Assembly (NCBI RefSeq): GCF_002095535.1
Contig: NZ_MLJI01000001.1
Coordinates: 3,390,801 to 3,454,800, forward strand
Reading direction: 5' to 3'
DNA: 64,000 nt
Origin: Pantoea cypripedii
Lineage (GTDB): Bacteria; Pseudomonadota; Gammaproteobacteria; Enterobacterales; Enterobacteriaceae
Shown here one piece after another: positions 50,795-59,676 of this stretch (positions are counted from its first letter, which is position 1; every line of letters begins with the position of its first letter). The notes below the pieces were generated by a model, which saw only the letters and a list, made by a program, of their open reading frames with translations, did not search any database and was not told the DNA's origin. A program made the position numbers and the translations under genes.

Positions 50795-52318
50795 ATGAGT
50801 ATTTCCCGACGTCTGCTTCTGGCATTAGCGTTTATCACTGCCGTAATCGTGGCGCAGGGAACCCTGGCGATTGCTTTTATCAGCGGCTTTCAGGACCGCT
50901 TCGAAAACGTGCAAAGCCGCGCTATTCCCTCGATCAAACTCCTTAGCGAACTCACCGATCACAGCCAGCAGCTGTATCTGACCTTGTATCAATATCAAAA
51001 CAGCAAAAGCGCCGCCGCTGAAGCGCAGATAACGCAACAAATCGCGCAGATTCGCGACCAGCAAAATGCCTATCAAAACGACCATATCGCCAGTGATAAA
51101 GACGCTGGAATGGCGCAGCAGGCGAGCGACACCCTCAAGGTGATCAGCGACCGTCTGCCCGCATTTCTGGCCGCAGTGAAAGCCAATGACCCGAGCCAGC
51201 TGGATAACGCGGGCGGGATGGGTAGCGCGATTCAAACGCTGATTGCCGATTATCGCCAGCAAATGGCGCTTAACATGACGATTGGCGACCAACTGCGGGC
51301 CACCAACCGCACCATTTTTCATTTTGTCAGTTGGGCAACCGTGGCAGGGATCACCGTCGCGGTGTTGATGATTGTGGTGTTCGCGCTGCTGACCATTAAG
51401 CACATCCGCCGCAGCCTGAACAATATCTCGACGATTATGGCGCAGGCGACTGAGCATCTCGATCTCACGGTGGCGGCTGACGAAAGCCGCAACGATGAAG
51501 TGAGCAGAATGGCCGGTTACTTCAATAAGCTGATGCGCCATATTTCAAAATCGCTGACAGCGGTAAATACCGCAGCCGGGTCGGTGAGCAGCGCTTCAAC
51601 GCAAATCGCTGCCGGTAATGAAGATCTCTCGGCACGTACCGAGCAACAGGCCGCCTCGCTGGAGCAGACCGCCGCCAGCATGACCGAGCTGAGTGAAACC
51701 GTGCGCCAGACCGCCGACCACACGCGCGATGCGACGCGACTGGCGGACAATGCCAGTACGCTGTCGCGCCAGAGCACCGCATCGCTGGACACCATGCTCA
51801 GCACCATGAACGACATTCATTTAAGTGCGTTAAAAGTTAAAGATATTACCGGCCTGATTGAAGGTATTGCGTTTCAAACCAATATTCTGGCGTTGAATGC
51901 CGCTGTCGAAGCGGCGCGTGCCGGGGAGCATGGTAAAGGTTTTGCCGTGGTGGCCGGGGAAGTTCGCAACCTTTCCCATCGTTCCACCACCGCTGCGCGG
52001 GAAATTAAAACGTTGATTGAAGCTTCAACCAATCTGATTGAGTCTGGCGCGCAGCAGGCGGCGCAGGTGGGCGACAGCATTCAGTCGGTCAATGAGGTGA
52101 TTACGCAGGTCAATAGCCTGGTGAGTGAAATCGCCACCGCCGCCGCAGAGCAAAGCCAGGGGATTAACCAGGTGCATCGGGCGATCGATCAGATGGATGA
52201 TGTGACGCAGCAGAATGCGGCGCTGGTGGAGCAGGCGTCGGCGGCGTCTCAGTCGTTGCAGGAACAGGCGGAGCATGTTTCACGGCTGGTCGGCGCATTT
52301 CGTTTGCATCGCGCCTGA
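50795..52318 (+). CDS. Methyl-accepting chemotaxis protein
   Basis: Transmembrane chemoreceptor of 507 aa. TM1 at about 7-30, a four-helix-bundle-type periplasmic sensor (about 31-185), TM2 ([22 protein letters not shown]), a HAMP linker, and a long cytoplasmic coiled coil whose hairpin tip reads [24 protein letters not shown]. The C-terminus ends [11 protein letters not shown] and lacks the NWETF tether for CheR/CheB. The strong RBS AAGGAGGACCT fixes the start; the frame is open 37 codons further upstream without support. Ligand unknown. Orphan gene inserted between galR and lysA, probably FliA-controlled. Confidence 0.95.
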   Translation: MSISRRLLLALAFITAVIVAQGTLAIAFISGFQDRFENVQSRAIPSIKLLSELTDHSQQLYLTLYQYQNSKSAAAEAQITQQIAQIRDQQNAYQNDHIASDKDAGMAQQASDTLKVISDRLPAFLAAVKANDPSQLDNAGGMGSAIQTLIADYRQQMALNMTIGDQLRATNRTIFHFVSWATVAGITVAVLMIVVFALLTIKHIRRSLNNISTIMAQATEHLDLTVAADESRNDEVSRMAGYFNKLMRHISKSLTAVNTAAGSVSSASTQIAAGNEDLSARTEQQAASLEQTAASMTELSETVRQTADHTRDATRLADNASTLSRQSTASLDTMLSTMNDIHLSALKVKDITGLIEGIAFQTNILALNAAVEAARAGEHGKGFAVVAGEVRNLSHRSTTAAREIKTLIEASTNLIESGAQQAAQVGDSIQSVNEVITQVNSLVSEIATAAAEQSQGINQVHRAIDQMDDVTQQNAALVEQASAASQSLQEQAEHVSRLVGAFRLHRA

Positions 52319-52371
52319 GCCCCGTAACGGCCCAATTTATTGCGCATTTTTTCCAGCATCGAGCAGCCATT

Positions 52372-52424
52372 GCACGATAAATCGTGCCGCTACAATGTTG
52401 TGCGATTTGTAGCGGCGCAATTTA
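52372..52424. repeat. GTAG-headed palindromic repeat pair (REP-like), locus 4, degenerate
   Basis: Unit 52372-52393 reads GCACGATAAATCGTGC then CGCTAC: the stem has changed from GCGCGA to GCACGA with matching compensatory changes (TCGTGC), so pairing is kept. The second unit, GTAGCGGCGCAATTTA at 52409-52424, is cut where the acetyltransferase stop begins. A leftover CAATTTATTGCGC lies at 52333-52345. Located between convergent genes. Confidence 0.8.
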
Positions 52425-52425
52425 G

Positions 52426-52875
52426 TTAAAGTGCCTGCTGATACACCCGTACCACGGTATCCGGGTACTCCAGCGCTTCCTCTTTAAACTGCCAGCCAAA
52501 ACGCTCGTAATATCCGGCGAAGGTGGACCACAACCACAGCTGGTCATAGCCACGCTTACGCGCATAGTCGATAACATGCTGTTGCAGTGCCTGGCTGACG
52601 CCCTGCCCACGCGCATCTTCTTCGATAAATAACGCCGCCAGCCACGGATAGAGATCCTGGCGGCTAATCAAATCGCAGCGCCAGAATCCCACCGTTCCCA
52701 GCGGCCTGCTCCCATCCAGCGCCACAAAGGTCACCGGAAAATCAGCCCCTTTCAGGCTGCTTTTTACAATGCTGGCATAAAACTCACGCGGGGTACCTTC
52801 ACCAAATTCCCGCCATAACCAATCGGTAATCTGTGAGGCGAAATGAGGCACTTCCTGAAGTGGCAGAATCTGCAT
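52426..52875 (-). CDS. GNAT family N-acetyltransferase
   Basis: Cytoplasmic acetyl-CoA-dependent transferase of 149 aa. The fold is recognised from FYASIVKSSL, the strand PLGTVGFWRCDL, the acetyl-CoA loop DARGQGVSQALQQHVIDYA (R-x-x-G-x-G/A type) and the C-terminal strand with WSTFAGYYERFGWQ, as in YjdJ/aminoglycoside-like GNATs. Substrate unknown. Its start shares one base with the stop of the upstream GntR-type regulator, so it is probably the last gene of the PTS operon. Confidence 0.88.
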   Translation of the reverse strand: MQILPLQEVPHFASQITDWLWREFGEGTPREFYASIVKSSLKGADFPVTFVALDGSRPLGTVGFWRCDLISRQDLYPWLAALFIEEDARGQGVSQALQQHVIDYARKRGYDQLWLWSTFAGYYERFGWQFKEEALEYPDTVVRVYQQAL

Positions 52876-53669
52876 TACATTAATTTCCCCTGAAAAATCG
52901 GCACTGATTCAAACAGATAACCGTCAAAATCCGGCGCATCCGCATCAGAGAGTTCCAGCAGGGTATTTTTCACATTTTCCAGATGTTGCCACATCGCCTG
53001 CCAGGCCCCCATCACGTCACGGCGGCGCAGTGCGGCCAGGATGGTTTGATGGTCGCCCAACCACTTCAGGCGATAGGCGCGGGTTTCAAACTGCGGGCGC
53101 AGCTGCTGCCACAGCGGACTGGCTTCATGATGACGCCAGACGCTGGTGACGGTATCCAGCAGCATCTGATTCTGTGTCGCCCCCGCCAGCAGCAGATGAA
53201 ACAGCTTATCGTTATCCTGACTGCTGTCGTTAAGGGCGATGGCGCGTTGCTCCTGCTCCAGGGTACGGCGCAGGTTTTCAATATCGGCTTTGGTGGCCAT
53301 TTTGGCCGCGAAGGCGGCAATATTGCTCTCCAGCAACTGGCGAGCCTGAAGCATTTCGAAAGGGCCAACATCGCTGCGGAAAAAGGCTTCTTCCGCATCA
53401 TCACTGTCCGAAGGGATACGCATCACGTAAACGCCCGAGCCTTGACGAATATCCACCGTCCCTTCCAGCTCCAGCATCAGCAAGGCTTCACGCACGATAG
53501 TACGACTCACGCCCCAGGTTTCCGCCAGCTGACGCTCCGGCGGCAGGCGCGAGCCCACCGGGTAATGCCCGTCAATAATTTGTTGGCGCAGATGCTGCCC
53601 AATTTCCTGATACTGCTTTTTCTCTTGTGGCGCTTCGGCTTTTTCCACGCTGTCACCCTTTTGCATCAT
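52875..53669 (-). CDS. GntR family regulator, UxuR/ExuR-like (FadR subfamily)
   Basis: DNA-binding regulator of about 264 aa. A winged-helix domain (GSRLPPERQLAETWGVSRTIVREALLMLE) is followed by an all-helical FCD ligand domain. The segments GPFEMLQARQLLESNIAAFAA, AMWQHLENVK and the ending DFDGYLFESVP closely match E. coli UxuR/ExuR. Several ATGs are possible; I chose 53669. It sits in the operon IIC-bgl-IIB-regulator, and TTGGNATNCCAA palindromes of the UxuR/ExuR type occur at the divergent promoter, so it most likely represses this PTS cluster. Inducer unknown, perhaps a phosphorylated disaccharide. Confidence 0.85.
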   Translation of the reverse strand: MMQKGDSVEKAEAPQEKKQYQEIGQHLRQQIIDGHYPVGSRLPPERQLAETWGVSRTIVREALLMLELEGTVDIRQGSGVYVMRIPSDSDDAEEAFFRSDVGPFEMLQARQLLESNIAAFAAKMATKADIENLRRTLEQEQRAIALNDSSQDNDKLFHLLLAGATQNQMLLDTVTSVWRHHEASPLWQQLRPQFETRAYRLKWLGDHQTILAALRRRDVMGAWQAMWQHLENVKNTLLELSDADAPDFDGYLFESVPIFQGKLM

Positions 53670-53727
53670 GGCGCACAAGGTTCCAGCCGCTTCCATTGCG
53701 CGCCGGAACCTGTCTGCTATCTGGGCG

Positions 53728-54045
53728 CTAGTGTACCAAAGCCAGCGCCTGATCGAGTACCTTTGCACCATTCAGCGTGCCGTAAGCCAGGGTATCGATC
53801 ACCGCAATCGGCAGCTGATAACTGTCGGTGAGCTTTTTGTTTTCCTCCAGCTTAAAACGCACCTGCGGCCCCAGCAGCACCACTGCCACCTCGTGGCCGT
53901 AGTTTTGTAACTCTTCGCGCAGGTTTTGCTCCGGGATGGCGTAGATCTGGTACTCCAGACCGCGCGCCGCCGCCTCTTTTTCCATCCGGGTAACCACCAT
54001 TGAGGTAGACATGCCTGCCGCGCAGGCCAGTACGATTCGTTTCAT
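53728..54045 (-). CDS. PTS lactose/cellobiose-type IIB component
   Basis: Cytoplasmic phosphocarrier of 105 aa. The phosphorylatable cysteine is Cys-8 in MKRIVLACAAGMSTSMVVTRM, the P-loop-like motif of the IIB Lac/Cel family (CelA/ChbB). It takes phosphate from the IIA at 57007 and gives it to the sugar during transport by the IIC at 55493. It lies 10 bases after the 6-phospho-beta-glucosidase gene. Confidence 0.95.
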   Translation of the reverse strand: MKRIVLACAAGMSTSMVVTRMEKEAAARGLEYQIYAIPEQNLREELQNYGHEVAVVLLGPQVRFKLEENKKLTDSYQLPIAVIDTLAYGTLNGAKVLDQALALVH

Positions 54046-54055
54046 GTGGGCATCC

Positions 54056-55483
54056 TTATTTCACTTCATCATTAATATCCAGCGTCAGTTGCTGGCTATC
54101 ACGCAGCTGACGAAACCAATGCGCCGACTTTTTCATCCGCCGCTGACGATGGTTATCCAGGTCGATCTCAATCAATCCATAGCGGTTTTTGAAGGCATTC
54201 ATCGGCGAGACGTTATCGGTGAAGGCCCACAGCATGTAGCCCTGGCAATGGCAGCCTGCCGCCTGCGCGCGCAGCGCCTGATGCAGATGTTCGGCAATAA
54301 AATTGATGCGGTAATCGTCCTGAATCACCCCCTGCGCATCCTTAAAACGCGCTTCGTTTTCAATGCCCATGCCGCTTTCCGCCACGAACCACGGCAGGTT
54401 GCCGTATTCCTGTTTCATGCGTTGCGCCATGTCGTAGATGATGCGCGGCTGAATTTCCCAGCCCCGCGAGGTATTCATACGTCGGCCTGGCAGGTCGAAA
54501 TGTTCGTAGTAGTACGCCGGATGAAACGGTGTCTCCGGGTGCCATGCGCGGGACGGGGCTTTTACCCGATGCGGGTAGTAAAGATTCAGCCCCACTTCAT
54601 CGACGGTGTTGGCCGCGATAATCGCCAGTTCTTCCGCCGTCACCTCCCACCTGATCTGATGCTTTTCCAGCAGTTGCAGCAGTTCGGCGGGATATTCCCC
54701 TTTGATTGCCGGGTCGAGAAACACCCGGTTATAGAACAGGTCATACATGCTGGCCGCTTGCACATCATGCGCGGCGGTTGAGCGGGGATACGTGACTTCC
54801 GGATTAAGAATGGTGCCCACCGTACCGGCATAGCCCTGCTGACGAAACAGCTGCACCACCTTTGCCGTTGCCAGATTTTTATGATGATTCCACTGCATCC
54901 ACTTATGGGTGTTCTGCTCATAAGGCCAGCGTAGCGCATCCAGATAGACGCGCGTCTGCACCACAATCGGCTCGTTGAAAACAAACCAGCGCGTCACTTT
55001 CCCGGCATAGCGGGCAAAAACCTGTTCGACATAACGGATGAACAGCTCCACCACATGCTTCGATTGCCAGCCGCCATATTGTTCCAGCAATTGTGCTGGC
55101 AACTCGTAATGTTCGAGGCACAGCATCAGCTCAATGCCGTTGCGGTGCAGCTCATCAATCAACTGGTCGTAATAGGCCGCGTACTCCTCATCCACTACTG
55201 CGTTTTCGTAATCGGTGAGAAAGCGCGACCAATTGATTGAAGTGCGATAGTGCGTCAGGCCCGATGCTTTCATCAGCGCCACATCTTCGCGGAAACGGTT
55301 AATAAAATCCGTCGCCACCGCCGGGCCGTAGCCGTTGTGCCACACATCACGGTCGTTGTTATACCAGGCATCCAGATACGAATCCTGCCCCGGTTTTTTG
55401 CCGCTCCAGCCTTCAGTTTGCCAGGCCGATGCCGCCGCGCCGAGAATAAAGCCGTCCGGCAGCGGGATATGATGGGTACTCAT
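54056..55483 (-). CDS. Glycoside hydrolase family 1, 6-phospho-beta-glucosidase
   Basis: Cytoplasmic hydrolase of 475 aa, expected to split phosphorylated beta-glucosides imported by the PTS. GH1 signatures: FILGAAASAWQTEG at the N-terminus, acid/base Glu in WFVFNEPIVVQ, nucleophile Glu in PWFVAESGMGIENE (ESG in place of the usual ENG), and WAFTDNVSPMNAFKNRYG at the C-terminus. The phosphate-binding Ser/Lys/Tyr pattern near MNAFKNRYGLI supports a 6-phospho substrate. It lies 9 bases after the IIC gene. Confidence 0.93.
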   Translation of the reverse strand: MSTHHIPLPDGFILGAAASAWQTEGWSGKKPGQDSYLDAWYNNDRDVWHNGYGPAVATDFINRFREDVALMKASGLTHYRTSINWSRFLTDYENAVVDEEYAAYYDQLIDELHRNGIELMLCLEHYELPAQLLEQYGGWQSKHVVELFIRYVEQVFARYAGKVTRWFVFNEPIVVQTRVYLDALRWPYEQNTHKWMQWNHHKNLATAKVVQLFRQQGYAGTVGTILNPEVTYPRSTAAHDVQAASMYDLFYNRVFLDPAIKGEYPAELLQLLEKHQIRWEVTAEELAIIAANTVDEVGLNLYYPHRVKAPSRAWHPETPFHPAYYYEHFDLPGRRMNTSRGWEIQPRIIYDMAQRMKQEYGNLPWFVAESGMGIENEARFKDAQGVIQDDYRINFIAEHLHQALRAQAAGCHCQGYMLWAFTDNVSPMNAFKNRYGLIEIDLDNHRQRRMKKSAHWFRQLRDSQQLTLDINDEVK

Positions 55484-55492
55484 GCTTGCTCC

Positions 55493-56827
55493 TTAGTTTT
55501 GCGCCAGTTCCGGTTGCAGGTTTTTCGCTTCTGCCGCTTCGGCACGACGCGCCGCCACTTTGACGAACGGCAGGTAGATCAATACCGACACGCCGATGCA
55601 GATGATTTGAGTCACCACCGCGCCCATGGAACCGGCCGTGGACAACCAGGCGTTGATAATCGGCGGCGTGGTCCAGGGCACCATCACCACTGCTTTTCCG
55701 GCAAAACCCATCACCGTGGCGAAGTAGCCAATCGAACCGGTCACCAGCGGGGTGATGATGAAGGGAATGGCAAGGATCGGGTTGAGCATGATCGGCATAC
55801 CAAAAATCACCGGCTCATTGATGTTAAACAGGCCGGGGCCGAGGGATAACTTGGCAATCTCGCGCATCTCTTTACGTTTGGTTGCCAGCATCACCGCGGT
55901 CAGCAGGCCGATGGTCAGCCCGGAGCCGCCAATGCTCATATACACATCCCAGAACGGCATGGTGATGATATTCGGCACCTCTTTGCCCTGCTCGAAGGCG
56001 TTCATATTCACCAGAATCGCCCCCAGCAGCAGCGGCTCGCGAATCGGTTTCACCATCTGATTGCCATGAATGCCAATCACCCAGAACAGCTGGGCAACAA
56101 ACATCAGCAGCAGAATGCCCCACAGGCTCTGCACCACCGATTCCAGCGGCTGCTGCACCACTTTGTAGACCGCGTCATACAGATACATGCCGGTCATCTG
56201 ATGGAAGATAAAGCCAAAGGTGGCGACCAGCGTCACGGTGATGATCGACGGGATCAGCGCCGAGAAGGAGGCGGAGACGTTAGGCGGCACGGTGTCCGGC
56301 ATTTTGATTTTCAGCCGATCGACATTTTCCAGCCGGCAGTAAATCTCCACCGAAAGGATGGCGATAAACATGCCGAGAAACAGGCTTTTGGTATCGGAGA
56401 ACTGCTTCGCCAGCACATCGGTAACCAGATGCATCTGACCATCGACCAGCATCTGCAAGGTGGTCGGCGTAACGGAGATAAAGCAGATAATCGCCAGCAG
56501 GCCGGGAAACAGCGTTTTTATGCCGTTGATTCGTCCGAGCTCGATCCCAATCAGAAACACCGCGCCAATGTTGAGAAAACTCAGCGTGGCGTAGTTGATG
56601 CTGCTGGTAATCGGTTTCAGATCGGCGAGAAACGCCAGCATCGGAAAGCTGGCGAGACCATTTTTCGCATCGAGCACCATATTGGAGATCAACACCGAAA
56701 ATGCGCCAACGATGATCACCGGCATCAGCGTAATGAAGGAGGCTTTAATCGCCATGATGTAGCGGTAGCTATTGAAGCGCGTGGCAAAGCTACCCAGAGA
56801 ATCGATAAGACGGTCCTGTAGAGACAT
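55493..56827 (-). CDS. PTS lactose/cellobiose-type IIC permease
   Basis: Inner-membrane sugar permease of 444 aa with about ten membrane segments. Features of the CelB/ChbC family: MAIKASFITLMPVIIVGAFSVLI near residue 25, the loop WVIGIHGNQMVKPI, and the substrate-site NINEPVIFGMPIMLNP. First gene of the minus-strand operon IIC-bgl-IIB-gntR-(GNAT), divergent from the IIA gene. Substrate probably a beta-linked disaccharide such as cellobiose or a plant beta-glucoside. Confidence 0.95.
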   Translation of the reverse strand: MSLQDRLIDSLGSFATRFNSYRYIMAIKASFITLMPVIIVGAFSVLISNMVLDAKNGLASFPMLAFLADLKPITSSINYATLSFLNIGAVFLIGIELGRINGIKTLFPGLLAIICFISVTPTTLQMLVDGQMHLVTDVLAKQFSDTKSLFLGMFIAILSVEIYCRLENVDRLKIKMPDTVPPNVSASFSALIPSIITVTLVATFGFIFHQMTGMYLYDAVYKVVQQPLESVVQSLWGILLLMFVAQLFWVIGIHGNQMVKPIREPLLLGAILVNMNAFEQGKEVPNIITMPFWDVYMSIGGSGLTIGLLTAVMLATKRKEMREIAKLSLGPGLFNINEPVIFGMPIMLNPILAIPFIITPLVTGSIGYFATVMGFAGKAVVMVPWTTPPIINAWLSTAGSMGAVVTQIICIGVSVLIYLPFVKVAARRAEAAEAKNLQPELAQN

Positions 56828-56886
56828 GGGTCAACCCTCGGTGGTTTGGATGAAGCATTCCTGTGTTGTGCGTCAGCTTCCGTGTT

Positions 56887-56992
56887 GTGGCATACCAAAA
56901 TGACGATCATTGCTGTTTCTTTCTGTGATCATGCTCGCGGAAACTCTTTTTGGTATTCCGGTAGCATCAAAAACGTGAATTTGGCATACCAA
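56887..56992. promoter_or_regulatory. TTGG-N4-CCAA operator sites in the divergent PTS promoter region
   Basis: Three related sites: GTGGCATACCAA (56887-56898), TTGGTATTCCGG (56950-56961, half conserved) and TTGGCATACCAA (56981-56992). They resemble the ExuR/UxuR operator TTGGTATACCAA. The last ends 14 bases before the IIA ATG, the first is about 60 bases upstream of the IIC start, so both directions could be repressed by the UxuR-like regulator in the operon. Confidence 0.7.
56924..56939. promoter_or_regulatory. Possible CRP site in the PTS promoter region
   Basis: TGTGATCATGCTCGCG keeps a full left half (TGTGA) and three of five right-half bases of TGTGA-N6-TCACA. It is between operators A and B. 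Catabolite control would be expected for a sugar PTS, but the match is weak. Confidence 0.35.
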
Positions 56993-57006
56993 TAAACGAG
57001 GCGAGT

Positions 57007-57312
57007 ATGGATTTTGAGCAAACGATGATGGAACTGCTGATTAATGCAGGTGAAGCGCGGTCGCAGGCGATGATGGCGATCCAGCAGTCGCGCAAAAAAG
57101 ACTGGGACGGTGCAGAGGCGGCATTACGCGCATCGGACGAAGCGGCCAGGGCCGCGCATAAGATCCAGACCGCGCTGATTGGGGCCGATGAAGGTTGCGG
57201 CAAAGTGCCGGTGACCCTGATCCTGGTGCACGCCCAGGATCATTTGATGACCGCAATGCTGTGCCGCGATCTGGCGGAGGAAATGGTGTTATTACGTAAA
57301 GAATTACACTGA
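57007..57312 (+). CDS. PTS lactose/cellobiose-type IIA component
   Basis: Phosphocarrier of 101 aa, all helical, trimeric in the family. The phosphorylated histidine is in LILVHAQDHLMTAML, the ChbA/CelC signature, with the NAGEARSQAMMAI helix at the N-terminus. It accepts phosphate from HPr and passes it to the IIB at 53728. It is transcribed away from the rest of the PTS genes, sharing the operator region, and converges on lysA across a REP-like pair. Confidence 0.95.
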   Translation: MDFEQTMMELLINAGEARSQAMMAIQQSRKKDWDGAEAALRASDEAARAAHKIQTALIGADEGCGKVPVTLILVHAQDHLMTAMLCRDLAEEMVLLRKELH

Positions 57313-57314
57313 AC

Positions 57315-57386
57315 GTAGCGGCGCGATTTATCGCGCAGGTTTTTCCCACATCGCGCACGGGTTCGCGCGATAAATCGCGCCGCTAC
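57315..57386. repeat. GTAG-headed palindromic repeat pair (REP-like), locus 5
   Basis: Unit 57315-57336 is the consensus (GTAGCG then GCGCGATTTATCGCGC) and unit 57365-57386 is its exact reverse complement. The first begins 2 bases after the IIA stop and the second ends 5 bases before the lysA stop, so it occupies the whole gap between two convergent genes. Confidence 0.93.
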
Positions 57387-57391
57387 ACAGG

Positions 57392-58645
57392 CTACAGCTC
57401 CAGTGCCAGCAGCTCCTGGATGGTCTGCGCGCGGCGAATTTCACGCGCGCTGCCGTTTTCAAACAACACTTCCGGGATCAGCGGGCGGCTATTGTAGTTG
57501 GATGACATCGATGCGCCATAAGCGCCGGTATCGTGGAATACCAGATAATCACCGACCTCGGCTGCCGGTAAGTCGCGGGTTTCCACCTTGCCGCCTTCCA
57601 GCTGGGTAAAGACATCGCCGGATTCACACAGCGGACCGGCCACCACGCTCGCCACCGTCTGGCTTTCATCCACCGCGCGGCCATCAGCAGGCAGCAGGGA
57701 GATATGGTGATAGCTGCCGTACATCGCCGGACGCATCAGATCACTGAAGCCCGCATCCACCAGCACGAAATGACGGCTACCCATCTGTTTCACCGCACGG
57801 ACCTGTGACACCAGCACGCCGGATTCTGCCACCAGGAAACGGCCCGGTTCGATTTCCAGTTGCACCGCATGCCCCAGGTGCGCCGCGATACGTTCACGCG
57901 CGCCGTTCCACAGGCCGTAGTAGTGATCGGTATCGATCGCTTCTTCACCAAAGCGGTAAGGGATCGACAAGCCGCCACCGGCAGAGATCGCCTCCAGATC
58001 CTGACCAAAGGCCACCACCTGATCGACCATCGCGTCGCACACCTGTTGCAGGTGACCGTAATCGACGCCGGAACCGATATGCATGTGCAGACCCACCAGA
58101 CGCAGGCCATGCTGCTGGATCGCTGCCAGCGCCTGCGGCAGATCGCTGTGCCAGATACCGTGCTTGCTGTTCTCGCCGCCGGTGTTGGTTTTCTGGCTGT
58201 GGCCATGACCAAAGCCGGGGTTGATGCGCAGCCACACCGCATGGCCCTCTGATACCGCCCCGAGTTGATGCAGCATATCCACTGAACCGGCGTTCACCGG
58301 CACTTTCAGCTCGGCAATGCGCGCCAGCGTGGGTTGATCGAACACATCCGCAGTGAACACGATATCTTCGCCACCCGGCTGATAACCAGCAGCCAGCGCA
58401 CGCTCAATTTCCCCCAGCGAGACGGAATCCACCTTCACGCCCGCCGCGCGCATCAGGCGCAGAATATGAATATTCGAGCAGGCTTTCTGGGCAAAACGCA
58501 CCACGTCGAACTGGCTCAGCTGCGCAATGCGCTGCTGGATGACGCTGGCATCATAAGCCCAGAACGGGCCAGCATAGCGCTGCGTCAGTGGCAGCAGATT
58601 GGCGGCAGTCAGTGCCGTGACGGTGTTATTCAATGGACGTGGCAT
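57392..58645 (-). CDS. lysA: Diaminopimelate decarboxylase
   Basis: Last enzyme of lysine biosynthesis: decarboxylates meso-diaminopimelate, PLP-dependent, cytoplasmic. 417 aa, alanine-racemase-like barrel plus C-terminal domain. The PLP lysine is in VVRFAQKACSNIHILRLM, the His-Gly segment is HMHIGSGVDY, EIEPGRFLVAESG and the catalytic Cys/Glu region GPLCESGDVF are present. Divergent from lysR, which activates it in E. coli when diaminopimelate is abundant. Confidence 0.97.
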   Translation of the reverse strand: MPRPLNNTVTALTAANLLPLTQRYAGPFWAYDASVIQQRIAQLSQFDVVRFAQKACSNIHILRLMRAAGVKVDSVSLGEIERALAAGYQPGGEDIVFTADVFDQPTLARIAELKVPVNAGSVDMLHQLGAVSEGHAVWLRINPGFGHGHSQKTNTGGENSKHGIWHSDLPQALAAIQQHGLRLVGLHMHIGSGVDYGHLQQVCDAMVDQVVAFGQDLEAISAGGGLSIPYRFGEEAIDTDHYYGLWNGARERIAAHLGHAVQLEIEPGRFLVAESGVLVSQVRAVKQMGSRHFVLVDAGFSDLMRPAMYGSYHHISLLPADGRAVDESQTVASVVAGPLCESGDVFTQLEGGKVETRDLPAAEVGDYLVFHDTGAYGASMSSNYNSRPLIPEVLFENGSAREIRRAQTIQELLALEL

Positions 58646-58755
58646 AACAATTCTCCTGTGACGTTAACGTTATTTAGCCACAGCCCATCCATGCAGAAAA
58701 ATATCTTTTTTACTGGCAGCTATGCAAATATGATATGGATTGCGACGGAGGTTGT

Positions 58756-59676
58756 ATGGCAAAAATTAACTGGCGACATATCGAAATTTTTCACGCGGTG
58801 ATGACCAGCGGCAACCTGACCCAGGCGGCCACTCTGCTGCATACCTCACAGCCTACCGTCAGCCGCGAACTGGCACGGCTGGAACAGCAGCTCGGGCTGC
58901 AACTGTTTGAACGGGTACGTGGCCGCTTACAACCCACGGTGCAGGGGCTGCGCCTGTTCGAAGAAGTGCAGCGCTCGTGGTACGGGCTGGATCGCATCAT
59001 GGATGCCGCCGAAGGTTTACGTCAGTTCCGCCAGGGCGAACTCTCCATCGCCTGCCTGCCGGTGTTTTCTCAATCGCTGCTGCCGCCGCTGTGTCAGCCA
59101 TTTTTGCAGCGTTATCCGCAGGTCAGCATGAACATCATTCCGCAGGAGTCACCGCTGCTGGAGGAGTGGCTGTCGGCGCAGCGTTACGATCTGGGGCTGA
59201 CGGAAACCCAGCATGCCCCGGCAGGCACCGAACGTGTCGCGCTGCTGACCTGCGATGAAGTTTGTGTGCTGCCGCCCCAGCATCCGCTGTGCCAGCGTGC
59301 GGTGCTGACGCCGCAGGATTTCCACGGGCAAAACTACGTCAGCCTGTCGCGCAGTGACAGCTATCGTCAGTTACTGGATACGTTGTTTCATGAACAAGGG
59401 GTGGAACGACGGCTGGTGCTGGAGACGCACAGTGCCGCATCGGTGTGCGCGATGGTGCGCGCCGGGGTGGGGGTGTCGATCGTGAACCCGCTGACGGCGC
59501 TGGATTACGCCGACAGCGGTGTGGTGATGCGCCGGTTTAGCATTGCGGTGCCGTTTACCATCAGCCTGGTACGCCCGCAACACCGTCCGGCGTCTGCGCT
59601 GGTGGATCACTTCTGCGACCATCTGCAACAGCAGGTCGCCGCGTTCCCCCAGCGCATTGCCGAGCGGCTGGCTTAA
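58756..59676 (+). CDS. lysR: LysR, activator of lysA
   Basis: Founding-type LysR-family regulator of 306 aa. The winged HTH (INWRHIEIFHAVMTSGNLTQAA, TSQPTVSRELARLE) and ligand-binding domain (GELSIACLPVFSQSLLPPL; THSAASVCAMVRAGVGVSIVNPL) are very close to E. coli LysR. The ATG at 58756 is preceded by GGAGG and matches the E. coli start. The 110 bp to lysA should hold its T-N11-A sites; an AT-rich patch at 58720-58741 is a likely place. Its last bases overlap the MFS gene stop. Confidence 0.95.
   Translation: MAKINWRHIEIFHAVMTSGNLTQAATLLHTSQPTVSRELARLEQQLGLQLFERVRGRLQPTVQGLRLFEEVQRSWYGLDRIMDAAEGLRQFRQGELSIACLPVFSQSLLPPLCQPFLQRYPQVSMNIIPQESPLLEEWLSAQRYDLGLTETQHAPAGTERVALLTCDEVCVLPPQHPLCQRAVLTPQDFHGQNYVSLSRSDSYRQLLDTLFHEQGVERRLVLETHSAASVCAMVRAGVGVSIVNPLTALDYADSGVVMRRFSIAVPFTISLVRPQHRPASALVDHFCDHLQQQVAAFPQRIAERLA

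Noticed and set aside
57041..57358. A 105-codon minus-strand frame over the PTS IIA gene
   Set aside because: It is antisense to a clear IIA gene and ends inside the REP-like pair.
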